NCBI GenBank assembly: GCA_937888595.1
Contig: CALARK010000022.1
Location: 496,001-560,000, forward strand
Source: an uncultured Sterolibacteriaceae bacterium
GTDB taxonomy: Bacteria; Pseudomonadota; Gammaproteobacteria; Burkholderiales; Rhodocyclaceae
DNA length: 64,000 nucleotides
Reading direction: 5' to 3'
Below, piece after piece: positions 36,613-49,282 of the stretch; the stretch's first letter is position 1, and every line of letters starts with the position of its first letter. The position numbers and the translations under genes were made by a program. The notes beneath the pieces are model-generated. The model saw nothing but the letters and a program-made list of their open reading frames with translations. It did no database searches and was not told where the DNA came from.

Positions 36613-36764
36613 TGGACGCCCCTCAGAGTATGTTTCCTATCGTGAATTTCTGCACATTCCGCAACCCAATGAGTTGATGAATCACAACATATCGATTGCT
36701 GATTTGCGGTATAAGTAATACGGTGGCCTGAAGATAGGCACGCCATCGCAATGGGAGCTTGGGA

Positions 36765-37832
36765 ATGAAGATGCGCTGGGGTTGGTTGGGGGCAGCGGTC
36801 GCTCTGGCGGCAGCCGCTACAGGCTATTGGGTCTGGCAAGCGAAGCAACCGGCACCGTTGGCAGAGGGCTTCGCCAGCGGCAACGGTCGGATCGAGGCGG
36901 TCGACATCGACATTGCCACCAAGACTGCCGGCCGCGTGCGCGAGATTCTGGTCGGCGAAGGCGACTTCGTGCAAGCCGGCCAGACGGTTGCCCGCATGGA
37001 CACCGACAGCCTCGCTTCCGAGTTGCGCCAGGCCGAGGCGCTGGTCAGGCGTAGTGAAAATGCGCATGCGACGGCCATGGCGGTGGTGCGCCAGCGCGAA
37101 AGCATGCGCACCAGCGCCAGCGCGATTGTCGCGCAGCGCCGGTCCGAACTGGCGCTGGCCGAATCCGAACTGAAGCGCTCGCAGGATCTGGTTTCGCGCG
37201 GCTTCATCACGCCGCAAAAAATCGATGCCGACCGCTCGAAGCGCGAAAGCGCCCAGGCCAGCTTGGCGGCCGCGCAGTCGCAGGTGCTCGAGGCGGAAGC
37301 GGCCATTGTCGCGGCGCGCTCGCAGGTAACCGAGGCCGACGCGGCGATCGAAGCGGCGCGTGCGGCTGTAAAGCGGCTGCAGGTGGAAATGGCCGACGCC
37401 ACGCTCAAGGCACCCCGGGCCGGGCGCGTTCAGCACCGCGTCGCGCAACCGGGCGAAGTCCTCGGTAGCGGCGGCAAGCTGCTGACGCTGATCGACCTCG
37501 GCGACGTCTACATGAATTTCTTTTTGCCGGAAACGATGGCCGGCAAGCTGGCCATCGGCGCCGAAGCGCGGCTGGTACTCGACGCCGCGCCGCAGTATGT
37601 CATTCCGGCGACCGTGAGTTTTGTCGCCGCGGAAGCGCAGTTCACCCCGAAGACGGTCGAAACCCGCAGCGAACGCCAGAAACTGGTCTTCCGCGTAAAG
37701 GCGCGCGTGGCGCCCGAGTTGGTGCAACGCTATCTGGATCAGGTCAAGACCGGATTGCCCGGCGTCGCCTACGTGCGGCTGACTAACGACGCCGCATGGC
37801 CTGCCCACCTGCAGGTCAAGCTACCGCAGTGA
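36765..37832 (+). CDS. HlyD-family periplasmic adaptor (membrane fusion protein)
   Basis: A 355-residue adaptor with one N-terminal helix (about 5-25), a biotinyl-lipoyl half-motif ([20 protein letters not shown]), a long alpha-hairpin coiled coil (about 85-220, [16 protein letters not shown] to [14 protein letters not shown]) and the second half-motif [20 protein letters not shown]. It resembles E. coli YhiI. It starts 152 bases after the FUSC gene and overlaps the ABC gene by four bases, so it works with that transporter. Confidence 0.92.
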   Translation: MKMRWGWLGAAVALAAAATGYWVWQAKQPAPLAEGFASGNGRIEAVDIDIATKTAGRVREILVGEGDFVQAGQTVARMDTDSLASELRQAEALVRRSENAHATAMAVVRQRESMRTSASAIVAQRRSELALAESELKRSQDLVSRGFITPQKIDADRSKRESAQASLAAAQSQVLEAEAAIVAARSQVTEADAAIEAARAAVKRLQVEMADATLKAPRAGRVQHRVAQPGEVLGSGGKLLTLIDLGDVYMNFFLPETMAGKLAIGAEARLVLDAAPQYVIPATVSFVAAEAQFTPKTVETRSERQKLVFRVKARVAPELVQRYLDQVKTGLPGVAYVRLTNDAAWPAHLQVKLPQ

Positions 37833-40573
37833 GCGACTCGCCGCAGACGCCGGCCGGACCGGGCGGCCCGCTGGTCGCACGACTGCGCAACGTCACCCAC
37901 CGCTATGGTGCGGTTGCCGCCCTCGGCGCAGTAGATCTCGACCTGCCGGCTGGTTGCGTGGTCGGCTTCATCGGTCCGGACGGTGTGGGGAAGTCGAGCC
38001 TGCTCGGTTTGCTCGCCGGGGCGCGAGCGCTGCAGGATGGCAGCGTCACCGTGCTCGCTGGCGACATGGCCGATGCCGGGCATCGCCGCGCCGTGTGCCC
38101 GCGCATCGCCTACATGCCGCAGGGCCTGGGCCAGAATCTCTATGCCATGCTCTCGGTGTTCGAGAACATCGATTTCTTCGGCCGCCTGTTCGGCCATGCA
38201 CGTGCCGAACGCGACGCGCGCATCGAGGAACTGTTGCAGGCCACCGGGCTTGCCGCCTTCGCCGACCGGCCGGCCGGCAAGCTCTCCGGCGGCATGAAGC
38301 AGAAGCTTGGCTTGTGCTGCGCGTTGATCCACGATCCCGATCTGCTGATCCTCGACGAACCGACGACCGGCATCGATCCCCTGTCGCGGCGCCAGTTCTG
38401 GGAACTGATCGCACGCATCCGCTCAAGACGCCCGAACATGAGCGTGCTGGTGGCCACCGCCTACATGGACGAGGCGGAGCGCTTCGACTGGCTGGTGGCG
38501 ATGAACGCCGGGCAGGTGCTTGCCAGCGGCACGCCGGCTGGCGTGCGTTCGCAGGCCGGGGCGCCCACGCTGGAAGCCGCCTTCATCGCCCTGCTGCCCG
38601 AAGTGCAGCGCGCCGGTCATCACGTCCTGGTGGTGCCGCCGCGGCCGCCGCAGCATGCCGAAATTGCCATCGAGGCGAATGCGCTGACGCGCCGTTTCGA
38701 CGGGTTCACCGCAGTCGATGGTGTCAGCTTCCGCATCGAGCGCGGCGAAATCTTCGGCTTTCTCGGTTCGAACGGCTGCGGCAAGACCACCACCATGAAA
38801 ATGCTGACCGGCCTGCTGGAAGCCACTGCGGGCAGTGCCGCGCTGTTCGGCCGCCCGATCGATGCGCGCGATCTGGAAACCCGCAAGCGGGTCGGCTACA
38901 TGTCGCAGTCGTTTTCGCTCTATGGCGAGCTGACTGTCCGGCAGAACCTCGAACTTCACGCGCGCCTGTTCCATCTGCCGCCTGGCGCCATCCCGGCGCG
39001 TGTGCAGGAGTTGTTGCAACAGTTCGGTCTCGAGGCGCAGGTCGATGCCTACCCGGACAGCCTGCCGCTCGGGCTGCGCCAGCGCCTGTCGCTCGCGGTG
39101 GCGGTGATTCACCGGCCGGAAGTGCTGATCCTCGACGAGCCGACCTCGGGCGTGGACCCAATCGCGCGCGATGGCTTCTGGGAATTGATGATCGGCCTGT
39201 CACGGCACGACGGGGTGACGATCTTCATCTCGACCCATTTCATGAACGAGGCGGCGCGCTGTGATCGCATCTCGCTGATGGATGCCGGACGCGTGCTCGC
39301 CAGCGGCACACCCGCGGCCCTGAGTGCCGCGAGCGCCGGCGGAACGCTCGAAGCCGCGTTCATCGAACATCTGGAGCAGGCGGGCGGAGCACTGGTCGAT
39401 ACCGCTACGCCGGCACAAATCGCGACACCCATCGTCGTTCGCCCGGCCGTACCACCCCGGCGATTCAGCCTGCAGCGCATGGCGAGCTATGCGCATCGCG
39501 AATCGCTCGAACTGCTGCGCGACCCAATCCGGCTGGTATTCGCGCTGATCGGCACCTTGCTGCTGATGTTCATCCTCGGTTACGGCATCAGCATGGATGT
39601 GAAAGACCTGCCGTTCGCCGTGCTCGACGGCGACCAGTCCAGCGAAAGCCGCGACTACCTGAGCAACTTCGAGGGCTCGCGCTACTTCGTGGTGCGCCCG
39701 CCGCTCGCCAGCCAGGCCGAACTCGACCACCGCCTGCGCACCGGGGAGCTCAGTCTGGCCATCGAAATCCCCCCCGGCTTCGGGCGTGACCTCAAGCGGG
39801 GCGCCCGGCCCGCGGTCGGCGTCTGGATCGATGGCGCCATGCCGTTCCGTGGCGAGACGATCCTGGGCTATGTGCAGGGTGCCCACTTCACCTATCTGGC
39901 CGGGCTAGCGGGAACAGCCGGGGCCGGGGCCGTCGAAGTGGCGGTGCGTTACCGTTACAACCAGGATGTGAGCAGCCTCGATGCGATGGTGCCGGCGGTG
40001 ATCCCGCTGCTGTTGATCTTCATCCCGGCGATGCTGACGGCCCTCGGCGTGGTGCGTGAAAAGGAGCTCGGTTCCATCGTCAATCTCTATGTCACGCCGG
40101 TCACGCGCCTGGAATTCCTGCTGGGCAAGCAGTTGCCCTATGCCACGCTCGCCATGCTCAACTTCGTCTGCCTCGTGCTGCTGGCAGTTTTCATCTTTGG
40201 TGTTCCGCTCAAGGGCAGCCTGTTGGTGCTGACGGCTGGTGCATTGCTCTATGTCATTGCGGGAACCGGGCTGGGGCTGTTGATATCCGCAGTGACGCGC
40301 ACGCAGATCGCGGCGCTGTTTTTTGCCGGGGTCGCGACCATGGTGCCCGCCATCATGTTTTCGGGCATGACCCACCCCATCAGCTCACTCGAAGGCGGCG
40401 CCGCGCTCGCCGGCAGGCTGTACCCGACCACCTGGTTCCTGCTGATCAGCCGCGGTACCTTCTCCAAGGCGCTGGGGTTCGCCGATCTGTATCCGTATTT
40501 CCTGCCGTTGGTCGCCTTCCCGCTGGTGGTCACCACCCTGTGCGTGCTGCTGCTGAAGAAACAGGGGAAATGA
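37829..40573 (+). CDS. RbbA/YhiH-like ABC transporter, two ATPase domains fused to permease
   Basis: A 914-residue fusion. The first ATPase domain has a Walker [12 protein letters not shown], signature [11 protein letters not shown] and Walker [14 protein letters not shown]. The second has [11 protein letters not shown], a degenerate signature [15 protein letters not shown] and [12 protein letters not shown]. The C-terminal ABC-2 permease (from about residue 560) starts with a helix, then a large periplasmic loop. The GTG start overlaps the HlyD stop. With YhiI-like and YhhJ-like neighbours it matches the E. coli yhiI-rbbA-yhhJ set, an efflux-type exporter that in part binds ribosomes. Confidence 0.9.
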   Translation: MSDSPQTPAGPGGPLVARLRNVTHRYGAVAALGAVDLDLPAGCVVGFIGPDGVGKSSLLGLLAGARALQDGSVTVLAGDMADAGHRRAVCPRIAYMPQGLGQNLYAMLSVFENIDFFGRLFGHARAERDARIEELLQATGLAAFADRPAGKLSGGMKQKLGLCCALIHDPDLLILDEPTTGIDPLSRRQFWELIARIRSRRPNMSVLVATAYMDEAERFDWLVAMNAGQVLASGTPAGVRSQAGAPTLEAAFIALLPEVQRAGHHVLVVPPRPPQHAEIAIEANALTRRFDGFTAVDGVSFRIERGEIFGFLGSNGCGKTTTMKMLTGLLEATAGSAALFGRPIDARDLETRKRVGYMSQSFSLYGELTVRQNLELHARLFHLPPGAIPARVQELLQQFGLEAQVDAYPDSLPLGLRQRLSLAVAVIHRPEVLILDEPTSGVDPIARDGFWELMIGLSRHDGVTIFISTHFMNEAARCDRISLMDAGRVLASGTPAALSAASAGGTLEAAFIEHLEQAGGALVDTATPAQIATPIVVRPAVPPRRFSLQRMASYAHRESLELLRDPIRLVFALIGTLLLMFILGYGISMDVKDLPFAVLDGDQSSESRDYLSNFEGSRYFVVRPPLASQAELDHRLRTGELSLAIEIPPGFGRDLKRGARPAVGVWIDGAMPFRGETILGYVQGAHFTYLAGLAGTAGAGAVEVAVRYRYNQDVSSLDAMVPAVIPLLLIFIPAMLTALGVVREKELGSIVNLYVTPVTRLEFLLGKQLPYATLAMLNFVCLVLLAVFIFGVPLKGSLLVLTAGALLYVIAGTGLGLLISAVTRTQIAALFFAGVATMVPAIMFSGMTHPISSLEGGAALAGRLYPTTWFLLISRGTFSKALGFADLYPYFLPLVAFPLVVTTLCVLLLKKQGK

Positions 40574-41703
40574 ACATGCGGCGACTGCACAACATCTGGC
40601 ATCTCGGCATCAAGGAATTGCGCAGTCTGACGCGCGATCCGATCTTGATGTTCCTGATCGTCTGGGCGTTTTCCGTGGGCGTCTACCTGGCCGCTACCGG
40701 CGTCTCGATGGAATTGCGCAACGCGCCGATCGCCGTGGCGGACGAGGACCAGTCGGTGCTGAGCCAGCGAATCATCAATGCCTTCTACGGCCCCTACTTC
40801 CGCACACCGGATCTGATCGCCTTGGACGAGATCGATCGCGGCATGGATGGCGGGCGCTACACCTTTGTGCTCGACATCCCGTCCGGTTTTGGCGCCGACG
40901 TTCTCGCCGGCCGGCGGCCGACCCTGCAGGTCAATGTCGATGCGACGCAGATGAGCCATGCCTTCATCGGATCGAGCTACATCAGCAACATCGTCAACGG
41001 TGAGGTCGAGGAATATCTGCGCCACTCTCGCGGTGCCACACCCCTCCCGGTCGATCTCGTCACCCGCATGCATTTCAATCCGAACCTCACCAGCAGCTGG
41101 TTCTCGGCCGTGATGGAAATCATCAACAACATCACCATGCTGAGCATGGTGCTGGCCGGTGCCGCACTGATCCGTGAGCGCGAACATGGCACCATCGAGC
41201 ATCTGCTCGTCATGCCGCTCACGCCGATCGAGATCATGGCCGCGAAGATCTGGGCCAATGGCCTGGTGGTGCTGGTCACCGCTGCGCTTTCGCTGCAGTT
41301 CGTGGTGAAAGGGTTGCTCGGGGTGCCGATCGCCGGCTCGCTGCCCTTGTTCTTGTTCGGCACAGCCATCTATTTGTTTTCCGCCACATCGCTGGGCATT
41401 CTGCTCGCCACGGTGGCGCGCTCGATGCCACAGTTTGGACTGCTGCTGATCATGGTCCTGCTGCCGTTACAGATTCTTTCTGGCGCATCGACGCCACGTG
41501 AAAGCATGCCGATCATCGTGCAGAACATCATGCAGCTGGCACCCACCACGCACTTCGTCAGCCTGGCGCAAGCGATCCTGTACCGTGCTGCAGGCCTGGA
41601 GGTCGTCTGGCCGCAAATGCTCGCTACCACCGCCATTGGTGTCGTCTTCTTTACCGGTGCCTGGGTGCGCTTCCGTAAAGCCATTACCACTCAGCAGGGA
41701 TGA
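40570..41703 (+). CDS. YhhJ-like ABC-2 permease
   Basis: A 377-residue membrane subunit. One N-terminal helix ([20 protein letters not shown]), a periplasmic domain (about 45-180) and five helices, with the conserved [19 protein letters not shown]. It overlaps the RbbA-like gene by four bases and would pair with that protein's permease half. It ends the cluster; the 163-base gap to the mfd end holds a dispersed-repeat copy and no clear terminator. Confidence 0.92.
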   Translation: MNMRRLHNIWHLGIKELRSLTRDPILMFLIVWAFSVGVYLAATGVSMELRNAPIAVADEDQSVLSQRIINAFYGPYFRTPDLIALDEIDRGMDGGRYTFVLDIPSGFGADVLAGRRPTLQVNVDATQMSHAFIGSSYISNIVNGEVEEYLRHSRGATPLPVDLVTRMHFNPNLTSSWFSAVMEIINNITMLSMVLAGAALIREREHGTIEHLLVMPLTPIEIMAAKIWANGLVVLVTAALSLQFVVKGLLGVPIAGSLPLFLFGTAIYLFSATSLGILLATVARSMPQFGLLLIMVLLPLQILSGASTPRESMPIIVQNIMQLAPTTHFVSLAQAILYRAAGLEVVWPQMLATTAIGVVFFTGAWVRFRKAITTQQG

Positions 41704-41844
41704 TCGGGCAAACTTAAGCATCAACACCGGGCATCCACAAAGCGCTAAAACAAGGGTCATCGCGAACTGGCGAGAGGTATCCCCACTTCCGATAGCCAGC
41801 ATTCATTGCGATAGAGTTCGAATGACTTTTGTGGGGCGATCGTT

Positions 41845-41868
41845 GCCGTCGCGCCAGCGCCGACTTTT
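41845..41868 (+). repeat. 24-bp dispersed repeat at the 3' end of mfd (1 mismatch)
   Basis: Matches the consensus at 23 of 24 positions; its terminal T run overlaps the mfd stop codon by two bases. Confidence 0.85.
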
Positions 41869-44800
41869 ACTTCAGCCAACTGAAGAGTTCCTTCACTGCA
41901 CTGACGCGGTCCTTGAGCGTGCTGGTGGCTTTCTGCCAGGTGAGTTTGTCCTGGCCGGCGAGTTTGATGTTGCGGTCGTTCTGGATCAGCTTGATGATGA
42001 CGAGCGGGTCGACGGGGGGCTCATTGGGCTTAAATGGCACGAACTGGAGCTGGATCGAGTTCGGGCCGGCGTCCAGCTTGGCGATGCCGAGCGGCTTGCC
42101 GAGCAGGCGCAGGCGGTGGGTTTCGATCAGGGCCTGCGTTTGCGCGGGCATGTCGCCGTAGCGGTCGATGAGTTCTTCCTGCATGCTGCGCAGTTCCTCT
42201 TCCGCCTCGCAGTTGGCGAGGCGCTTGTAGAGCGTCAGGCGCTCGTGCACGTCCGGGCAGTAGGCGTCGGGGAGGAGTGCGGGCGCACGTAGATTGATCT
42301 CGGCGGTAATGGCGAGCGGCTGGGTGAGGTCGGGGATCTGCTTGCCATCCTTGAGCGCGCGCACCGCCGCGTTGAGCATGTTGGTGTAGAGCGCGAAGCC
42401 GACCTCGTGGATCTCGCCCGACTGGTTTTCGCCGAGCACTTCGCCGGCACCGCGGATTTCGAGGTCGTGCATGGCGAGGAAGAAGCCGGAGCCGAGCTCC
42501 TCCATGGCCTGGATGGCGTCGAGGCGGCGCTGTGCCTGCGTGCTGGGCTTGGCGTGTTCGTCGGTGAGCAGGTAGGCGTAGGCCTGGTGGTGCGAGCGGC
42601 CGACGCGGCCGCGCAGCTGGTGCAGCTGTGCGACGCCGAACTTGTCGGCGCGGTCGATGACAATGGTGTTGGCGTGCGGGTTGTCGATGCCGGTCTCGAT
42701 GATGGTCGAGCACAGCAGCAGGTTGTGCTTCTGCTGCGTGAATTCGCGCATCACGCGCTCCAGTTCGCGCTCCGGCAGCTGGCCGTGGCCGACGGCGATG
42801 CGCGCTTCCGGCAGCAAGGCCTGCAGGCGTTCCCGCATGTTCTCGATGGTGTCGACTTCGTTGTGCAGGAAATAGACCTGGCCGCCGCGCTTGAATTCGC
42901 GCAGGCAGGCTTCGCGCACCAGCCCGGTCGACCACTTGTGGACGAAGGTCTTGATGGCGAGGCGCTTTTGCGGCGGCGTGGCGATCACCGAGAAATCGCG
43001 CAGGCCTTCGAGCGACAGGCCCAGGGTGCGCGGGATCGGCGTGGCGGTGAGCGTCAGTACATCGACCTCGGCACGCAGCGCCTTGAGCGCTTCCTTCTGG
43101 CGCACGCCGAAGCGGTGTTCCTCGTCGATGATGACGAGGCCGAGGCGGGAGAATTTCACGTCGGGCTGCAGCAGCCGGTGCGTGCCGATCAGGATGTCGA
43201 TCTTGCCTTCACCCAGTTGCTTCACCGCCTCGGCCTGTTCCTGCTTCGATTTGAAGCGCGAGATTTCGGCCACCTTGACCGGCCAGTCGGCGAAACGGTC
43301 GGCGAAGTTCTGGTAGTGCTGTTCGGCCAGCAGCGTGGTCGGGCACAGCACGGCGACCTGCTTGCCGTCGGCCACGGCGACGAAGGCGGCGCGCATCGCT
43401 ACCTCGGTCTTGCCGAAGCCGACGTCGCCGCAGACGAGGCGGTCCATCGGCTTGCCCGAGACCATGTCGGAGATGACCGCGCCGATGGCGGCGAGCTGGT
43501 CGGGGGTTTCCTCGAAGCCGAAGCCGGCGGAAAATGATTCAAGATCGCTAGTCTTGAAGCTGAATTCGTGGCCCTGGCGCGCGGCGCGCTGGGCGTAGAG
43601 GTGCAGCAGCTCGGCGGCGGTGTCGCGCACCTGCTCGGCGGCTTTCCGCTTGGCCTTGTCCCACTGGCCGGACCCGAGCACGTGCAATTGCACCGCTTCG
43701 GGATCGACGCCGCTGTAGCGTGAGATGACCTCGAGCTGGGCGACCGGCACGTAGAGCTTGGCCTCGTTCGCGTATTCGAGATGGAGGAACTCTTCCTCCC
43801 CGCTGCCCAGGTCCATGTGCACGAGGCCGAGGTAGCGGCCGATGCCGTGGTTTTCGTGCACCACCGGGTCGCCGATCTTGAGCTCGGAGAGATCGCGCAG
43901 CCAGCCTTCGAGGTTGGCGCGGCGCGCGTCGGAACGCTTGTGGCGCGGGCGGGCGGTGGCGGCGTAAAGCTCGTTCTCGGTCACGACGGCGAAGTCGTCG
44001 AGTACGAAGCCACCGGAAATCGGCGCGTGGGCGAGCGAGAGCCGTGCCTCGCCGGCGAGGAAGGCGGCGAAGTCCGGACAGATCGCCGCATGCAGGTCGT
44101 GTTCGGCCAGATATTCGTTCAGCGTCTCGCGGCGGCCTGGCGATTCGGCGAGCAGCAGCACGCGCTGCGGCGTGGCGTCGAGGAAGGCGCGCAGCGCGGC
44201 GAGCGGGTCGTCGGCCTTGCGGTCGACGGCCAGCGTCGGCAGCGCATTGGGCAACTGCGCCGCCGTCCCGCCAACGCCGACTTTTGCGACGTATTGAGGA
44301 AATGCATTCGCGGCGACAAAGAACGCCTCGTCGCGCAGGAACAGTTCCTGCGGCGGCAGCACGGGGCGCGAGCGGTCGCCGCCGAGCAGCTTGTGGCGCG
44401 ATTGCAGGTCGGTCCAGAATTCGGCCAGCGCGGCAGCCACGTCGCCGTGCAGCAGCAGCGTGGCGCCATTGTTGCCTTGGGGCAGATAGTCGAACAGCGT
44501 CGCAGTTTCGTCGAAGAACAGCGGCAGGTAGTACTCGATGCCGGCGGGCAGGATGCCGTTCGAGACGTCCTTGTAGAGAGAGATGCGCGAGGCGTCGCCC
44601 TCGAAGGCCTCGCGGAAGCGCTGGCGGAATTTCGTCCGGCCGGCTTCGCCGGCGGGCATCTCGCGCGCCGGTAGCAGGCGGATCTCCGGTACCGGATAGA
44701 GGGTGCGCTGGCTGTCGACATCGAAGCTGCGGATCGTCTCGACCTCATCGTCGAACAGTTCGATGCGGTAGGGCAGTTGGGTGCCCATCGGGAACAGGTC

Positions 44801-45307
44801 GACCAGGCCGCCGCGCACGCTGTATTCTCCGGGCGCCACGACCTGCGTGACGTGCTGGTAGCCGGCCAGCGTCATCTGGGCGCGGAATTTGTCGAGGTCG
44901 AGCCGGTCCTTCTGCTTCATGAAGAAGGTGTGGGCGGCGAGGAAGGCGGGCGGCGCGAGGCGTGTCGCAGCTGTCGACGCGGCGACGATCAGCACGTCGC
45001 ACTGGCCCTGCGTCACGGCAAACAGCGTGGCGAGGCGCTCCGACACCAGATCCTGGTGCGGCGAGAAGTGATCGTAGGGCAGCGTTTCCCAGTCGGGCAG
45101 CAGATGGACGCGCAGGACGGGCGCGAACCAGCCGATTTCCTCGGCGAGGCGCTGGGCTTCGAGCGGGCTGGCCGTGATGACGGCGAGCATCTTGCCCGGG
45201 TGCGCCAGCCGGGTGATGGCCAGCGCATCGGCGGAGCCGGCGAAGGCGGGGAGGGAAACGCGCTGTCCGGCCTTCGCAGCGGCCGGCAGGGACAACGGAT
45301 TATTCAT
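41867..45307 (-). CDS. mfd: Transcription-repair coupling factor Mfd
   Basis: An 1146-residue translocase that removes stalled RNA polymerase and recruits UvrA. The N-terminal UvrB-like module includes DWETLPYDHFSPHQDLVSER, the RNA polymerase-interacting domain is near 480-560 (GDPVVHENHGIGRYLGLV), and the helicase motor has GDVGFGKTEVAMRAAF, LGLVIIDEEHRFGVRQKE and TATPIPRTLGLSL. Residues 342-349, KVGVGGTA, come from a dispersed-repeat copy in a non-conserved linker of the N-terminal part. Further copies flank the gene on both sides. Confidence 0.95.
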   Translation of the reverse strand: MNNPLSLPAAAKAGQRVSLPAFAGSADALAITRLAHPGKMLAVITASPLEAQRLAEEIGWFAPVLRVHLLPDWETLPYDHFSPHQDLVSERLATLFAVTQGQCDVLIVAASTAATRLAPPAFLAAHTFFMKQKDRLDLDKFRAQMTLAGYQHVTQVVAPGEYSVRGGLVDLFPMGTQLPYRIELFDDEVETIRSFDVDSQRTLYPVPEIRLLPAREMPAGEAGRTKFRQRFREAFEGDASRISLYKDVSNGILPAGIEYYLPLFFDETATLFDYLPQGNNGATLLLHGDVAAALAEFWTDLQSRHKLLGGDRSRPVLPPQELFLRDEAFFVAANAFPQYVAKVGVGGTAAQLPNALPTLAVDRKADDPLAALRAFLDATPQRVLLLAESPGRRETLNEYLAEHDLHAAICPDFAAFLAGEARLSLAHAPISGGFVLDDFAVVTENELYAATARPRHKRSDARRANLEGWLRDLSELKIGDPVVHENHGIGRYLGLVHMDLGSGEEEFLHLEYANEAKLYVPVAQLEVISRYSGVDPEAVQLHVLGSGQWDKAKRKAAEQVRDTAAELLHLYAQRAARQGHEFSFKTSDLESFSAGFGFEETPDQLAAIGAVISDMVSGKPMDRLVCGDVGFGKTEVAMRAAFVAVADGKQVAVLCPTTLLAEQHYQNFADRFADWPVKVAEISRFKSKQEQAEAVKQLGEGKIDILIGTHRLLQPDVKFSRLGLVIIDEEHRFGVRQKEALKALRAEVDVLTLTATPIPRTLGLSLEGLRDFSVIATPPQKRLAIKTFVHKWSTGLVREACLREFKRGGQVYFLHNEVDTIENMRERLQALLPEARIAVGHGQLPERELERVMREFTQQKHNLLLCSTIIETGIDNPHANTIVIDRADKFGVAQLHQLRGRVGRSHHQAYAYLLTDEHAKPSTQAQRRLDAIQAMEELGSGFFLAMHDLEIRGAGEVLGENQSGEIHEVGFALYTNMLNAAVRALKDGKQIPDLTQPLAITAEINLRAPALLPDAYCPDVHERLTLYKRLANCEAEEELRSMQEELIDRYGDMPAQTQALIETHRLRLLGKPLGIAKLDAGPNSIQLQFVPFKPNEPPVDPLVIIKLIQNDRNIKLAGQDKLTWQKATSTLKDRVSAVKELFSWLK
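44262..44285 (+). repeat. 24-bp dispersed repeat copy inside mfd (1 mismatch)
   Basis: Matches the consensus at 23 of 24 positions. In the mfd frame it encodes KVGVGGTA at residues 342-349. Confidence 0.82.
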
Positions 45308-45344
45308 AAAGCGGTTGCCTGGCAGGGCGGCGGATTATCGCATC

Positions 45345-45368
45345 GCCGTCCCGCCAGCGCCGACGATG
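45345..45368 (+). repeat. 24-bp dispersed repeat between dnaJ and mfd (3 mismatches)
   Basis: The 20-base core is exact; only the T tail differs (GATG). It lies downstream of the dnaJ stop and upstream of the mfd start. Confidence 0.82.
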
Positions 45369-45376
45369 GGTGGAGA

Positions 45377-46507
45377 TCAGCCGGCGAAGAATTCCCGGAC
45401 CTTGTCCAGCCAGCCCTGCGCCTTCGGGTTGTGCTTGGCGGCATTGCCCTGGCTGATGTCCTCGAACTCGCGCAGCAGTTCCTTCTGCCGGTCGGTCAGG
45501 CTCACCGGGGTTTCGACGACGACATGGCAGAGCAGGTCGCCGTGGCCGATCGAGCGTACGCCCTTGATGCCCTTGCCGCGCAGGCGGAAGACCTTGCCGG
45601 TCTGCGTTTCGGCCGGCACCTTGAGGCGGGCGACGCCGTCGAGGGTCGGAATCTCGATCTCGCCGCCGAGTGCCGCCGTGGTGAAGCTCACCGGCATCTC
45701 GCAGTGCAGGTCGTCGTGGTCGCGCTGGAACACGGGGTGCGCCTTGAGGTGGATCTGCACGTAGAGGTCGCCGGGCGGTCCGCCGTTCACGCCGGGTTCA
45801 CCCTCGCCGGACAGGCGGATGCGATCGCCCTCATCGATGCCGGCGGGGATCTTGACCGACAGCGTCTTGTGCTGCTTGACGCGGCCGGCGCCGTGGCAGG
45901 TGCCGCAGGGGTCGGCAACATATCTTCCGCTGCCATGGCACTTCGGACAGGTCTGCTGGATCGAGAAGAAGCCCTGCTGCATGCGCACCTGGCCGTGGCC
46001 GCCGCAGGTCGGGCAGATCTTCGGCTCGCTGCCCTTCTTGGCGCCGGTGCCGTGGCAGGTTTCGCACTCGGCCATGGTCGGGATGCGGATGCGGGTCTCG
46101 GTTCCGCGGGCGGCTTCCTCGAGCGAGATTTCGAGGTTGTAGCGCAGGTCGGCACCGCGGTAGACATTCGAGCGGCCGCCGCTGCCACCGCCGCCGCGGC
46201 CGCCGAAGATGTCGCCGAAGATGTCGGAGAAGGCGTCGGCGAAGCCACCCATGCCCGCGCCGCCGCCCATGCCGGCCTGCGGGTCGACCCCGGCGTGGCC
46301 GTACTGGTCGTAGGCCTGGCGCTTGCTGGCATCCGAGAGGATCTCGTAGGCCTCCTTGGCTTCCTTGAAGTGTTCCTCCGCCTTTGGATTGTCCGGGTTG
46401 CGGTCGGGATGGTGCTTCATCGCCAGCCGGCGATAGGCCTTCTTGATCTCGTCGTCGGATGCGTCGCGATTGACGCCCAGTACTTCGTAATAGTCGCGTT
46501 TTGCCAT
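45377..46507 (-). CDS. dnaJ: Chaperone DnaJ
   Basis: A 376-residue Hsp40. The J domain begins [20 protein letters not shown] with HPD in [10 protein letters not shown], then a Gly/Phe region ([20 protein letters not shown]) and four zinc-binding CxxCxGxG units ([32 protein letters not shown]). The start at 46507 is the usual one; upstream in-frame codons are not part of the family. It stimulates DnaK and follows it after a hairpin-bearing 86-base gap. Confidence 0.96.
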   Translation of the reverse strand: MAKRDYYEVLGVNRDASDDEIKKAYRRLAMKHHPDRNPDNPKAEEHFKEAKEAYEILSDASKRQAYDQYGHAGVDPQAGMGGGAGMGGFADAFSDIFGDIFGGRGGGGSGGRSNVYRGADLRYNLEISLEEAARGTETRIRIPTMAECETCHGTGAKKGSEPKICPTCGGHGQVRMQQGFFSIQQTCPKCHGSGRYVADPCGTCHGAGRVKQHKTLSVKIPAGIDEGDRIRLSGEGEPGVNGGPPGDLYVQIHLKAHPVFQRDHDDLHCEMPVSFTTAALGGEIEIPTLDGVARLKVPAETQTGKVFRLRGKGIKGVRSIGHGDLLCHVVVETPVSLTDRQKELLREFEDISQGNAAKHNPKAQGWLDKVREFFAG

Positions 46508-46529
46508 GGCTGCCTCTGGAAACGACAAT

Positions 46530-46561
46530 GGGCCGCGGCTGAAAATGCCAGCCGGCGGCCC
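46530..46561 (-). terminator. Hairpin between dnaK and dnaJ without T run
   Basis: On the minus strand GGGCCGCCGGCTG pairs with CAGCCGCGGCCC across a GCATTTT loop with one bulge. No U-rich tail follows, so it may attenuate or protect mRNA rather than stop transcription. Confidence 0.5.
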
Positions 46562-46593
46562 GTTGATGCTTGGTTATGCGTGTTGCCGGCGGA

Positions 46594-48546
<1,953 letters not shown>

Positions 48547-48596
48547 GTTTTGTTCCTTTATTGCTGAATTTGTGGAGAAATTCTTACCTGCGCTCG

Positions 48597-48624
48597 ATAT
48601 GGGGTTATGACCCGATAGTTCAAG
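48597..48624 (-). promoter_or_regulatory. Sigma-32 (heat shock) promoter of dnaK
   Basis: On the minus strand CTTGAAC (48618-48624), a 13-base spacer and CCCCATAT (48597-48604), very close to the heat-shock consensus. It lies against the grpE stop codon. Confidence 0.85.
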
Positions 48625-48625
48625 C

Positions 48626-49216
48626 TCAGGATTTAGGTTTTGCGACAGTGACCAGCGCCGGGCGGAGGATGCGGTCGTGCAGGGCATACCCCTTCTGCAG
48701 GACGCTGACGACGGTGTTGGCTTCCTGTTCGGCATCGACCATGGCGATGGCCTGGTGGTAATGCGGATCGAACTTCTCGCCGAGGGGGTTGAGTTCCTTG
48801 ACCGAGGATTTTTCGAAGGCGGCCACCAGTTGCTTGAGGGTGAGCTCGACGCCCGACTTGAGGGCCTCGACGGTCTGTTCCTCGACGGCGAGGGCGGCTT
48901 CGAGGCTGTCCTTGACGGCCAGCAGTTCGCCGGCGAACTTTTCGGCGGCGAACTTGTGGGCTTTGGCGACGTCGTCCTGCGCGCGGCGACGCATGTTTTC
49001 CGTCTCGGCCTTGGCACGCAGCCAGGCGTCGTGGTGCTCGGCGGCCTTCAGTTCGGCCGCCTGGAGGGCTTCCTGGAGGCTCGGCATGGTGTCGTTCGCT
49101 CCCGGTTCCTGCGGTGCTGCCGCCGTCTCTTCAGCACCGACTTTCGCGTTGGATTCGGTCAGGGCGGGATTGTCCTGCTGTGCGTCCTGCATGGGCTTGG
49201 GTCCTTGTGAAGACAT
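48626..49216 (-). CDS. grpE: Nucleotide exchange factor GrpE
   Basis: A 196-residue GrpE. The long N-terminal coiled coil includes [19 protein letters not shown], and the C-terminal wing has [18 protein letters not shown] and [18 protein letters not shown]. Start at 49216 or 49192: the second ATG has a better-spaced AAGGA and fits a promoter only about 40 bases away. The disordered N terminus encodes KVGAEETA (residues 25-32), which looks like a decayed dispersed-repeat copy. Confidence 0.95.
   Translation of the reverse strand: MSSQGPKPMQDAQQDNPALTESNAKVGAEETAAAPQEPGANDTMPSLQEALQAAELKAAEHHDAWLRAKAETENMRRRAQDDVAKAHKFAAEKFAGELLAVKDSLEAALAVEEQTVEALKSGVELTLKQLVAAFEKSSVKELNPLGEKFDPHYHQAIAMVDAEQEANTVVSVLQKGYALHDRILRPALVTVAKPKS
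49122..49145 (+). repeat. Possible degenerate dispersed repeat in grpE (5 mismatches)
   Basis: Shares GCCGTC, CAGC and CCGACTTT with the consensus and is read as KVGAEETA, the same frame used in mfd and tatD. Decay or chance are both possible. Confidence 0.35.
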
Positions 49217-49229
49217 TTAACCCTGCAGG

Positions 49230-49257
49230 AACTGGGGCCACTCTGCCCGGTTTCAAG
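49230..49257 (-). promoter_or_regulatory. Sigma-32 (heat shock) promoter of grpE
   Basis: On the minus strand CTTGAAA (49251-49257), a 13-base spacer and CCCCAGTT (49230-49237). The -35 box is a perfect match to the heat-shock consensus. Confidence 0.85.
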
Positions 49258-49282
49258 GGCAGAGCGGCAAATTTCCGCGCGA

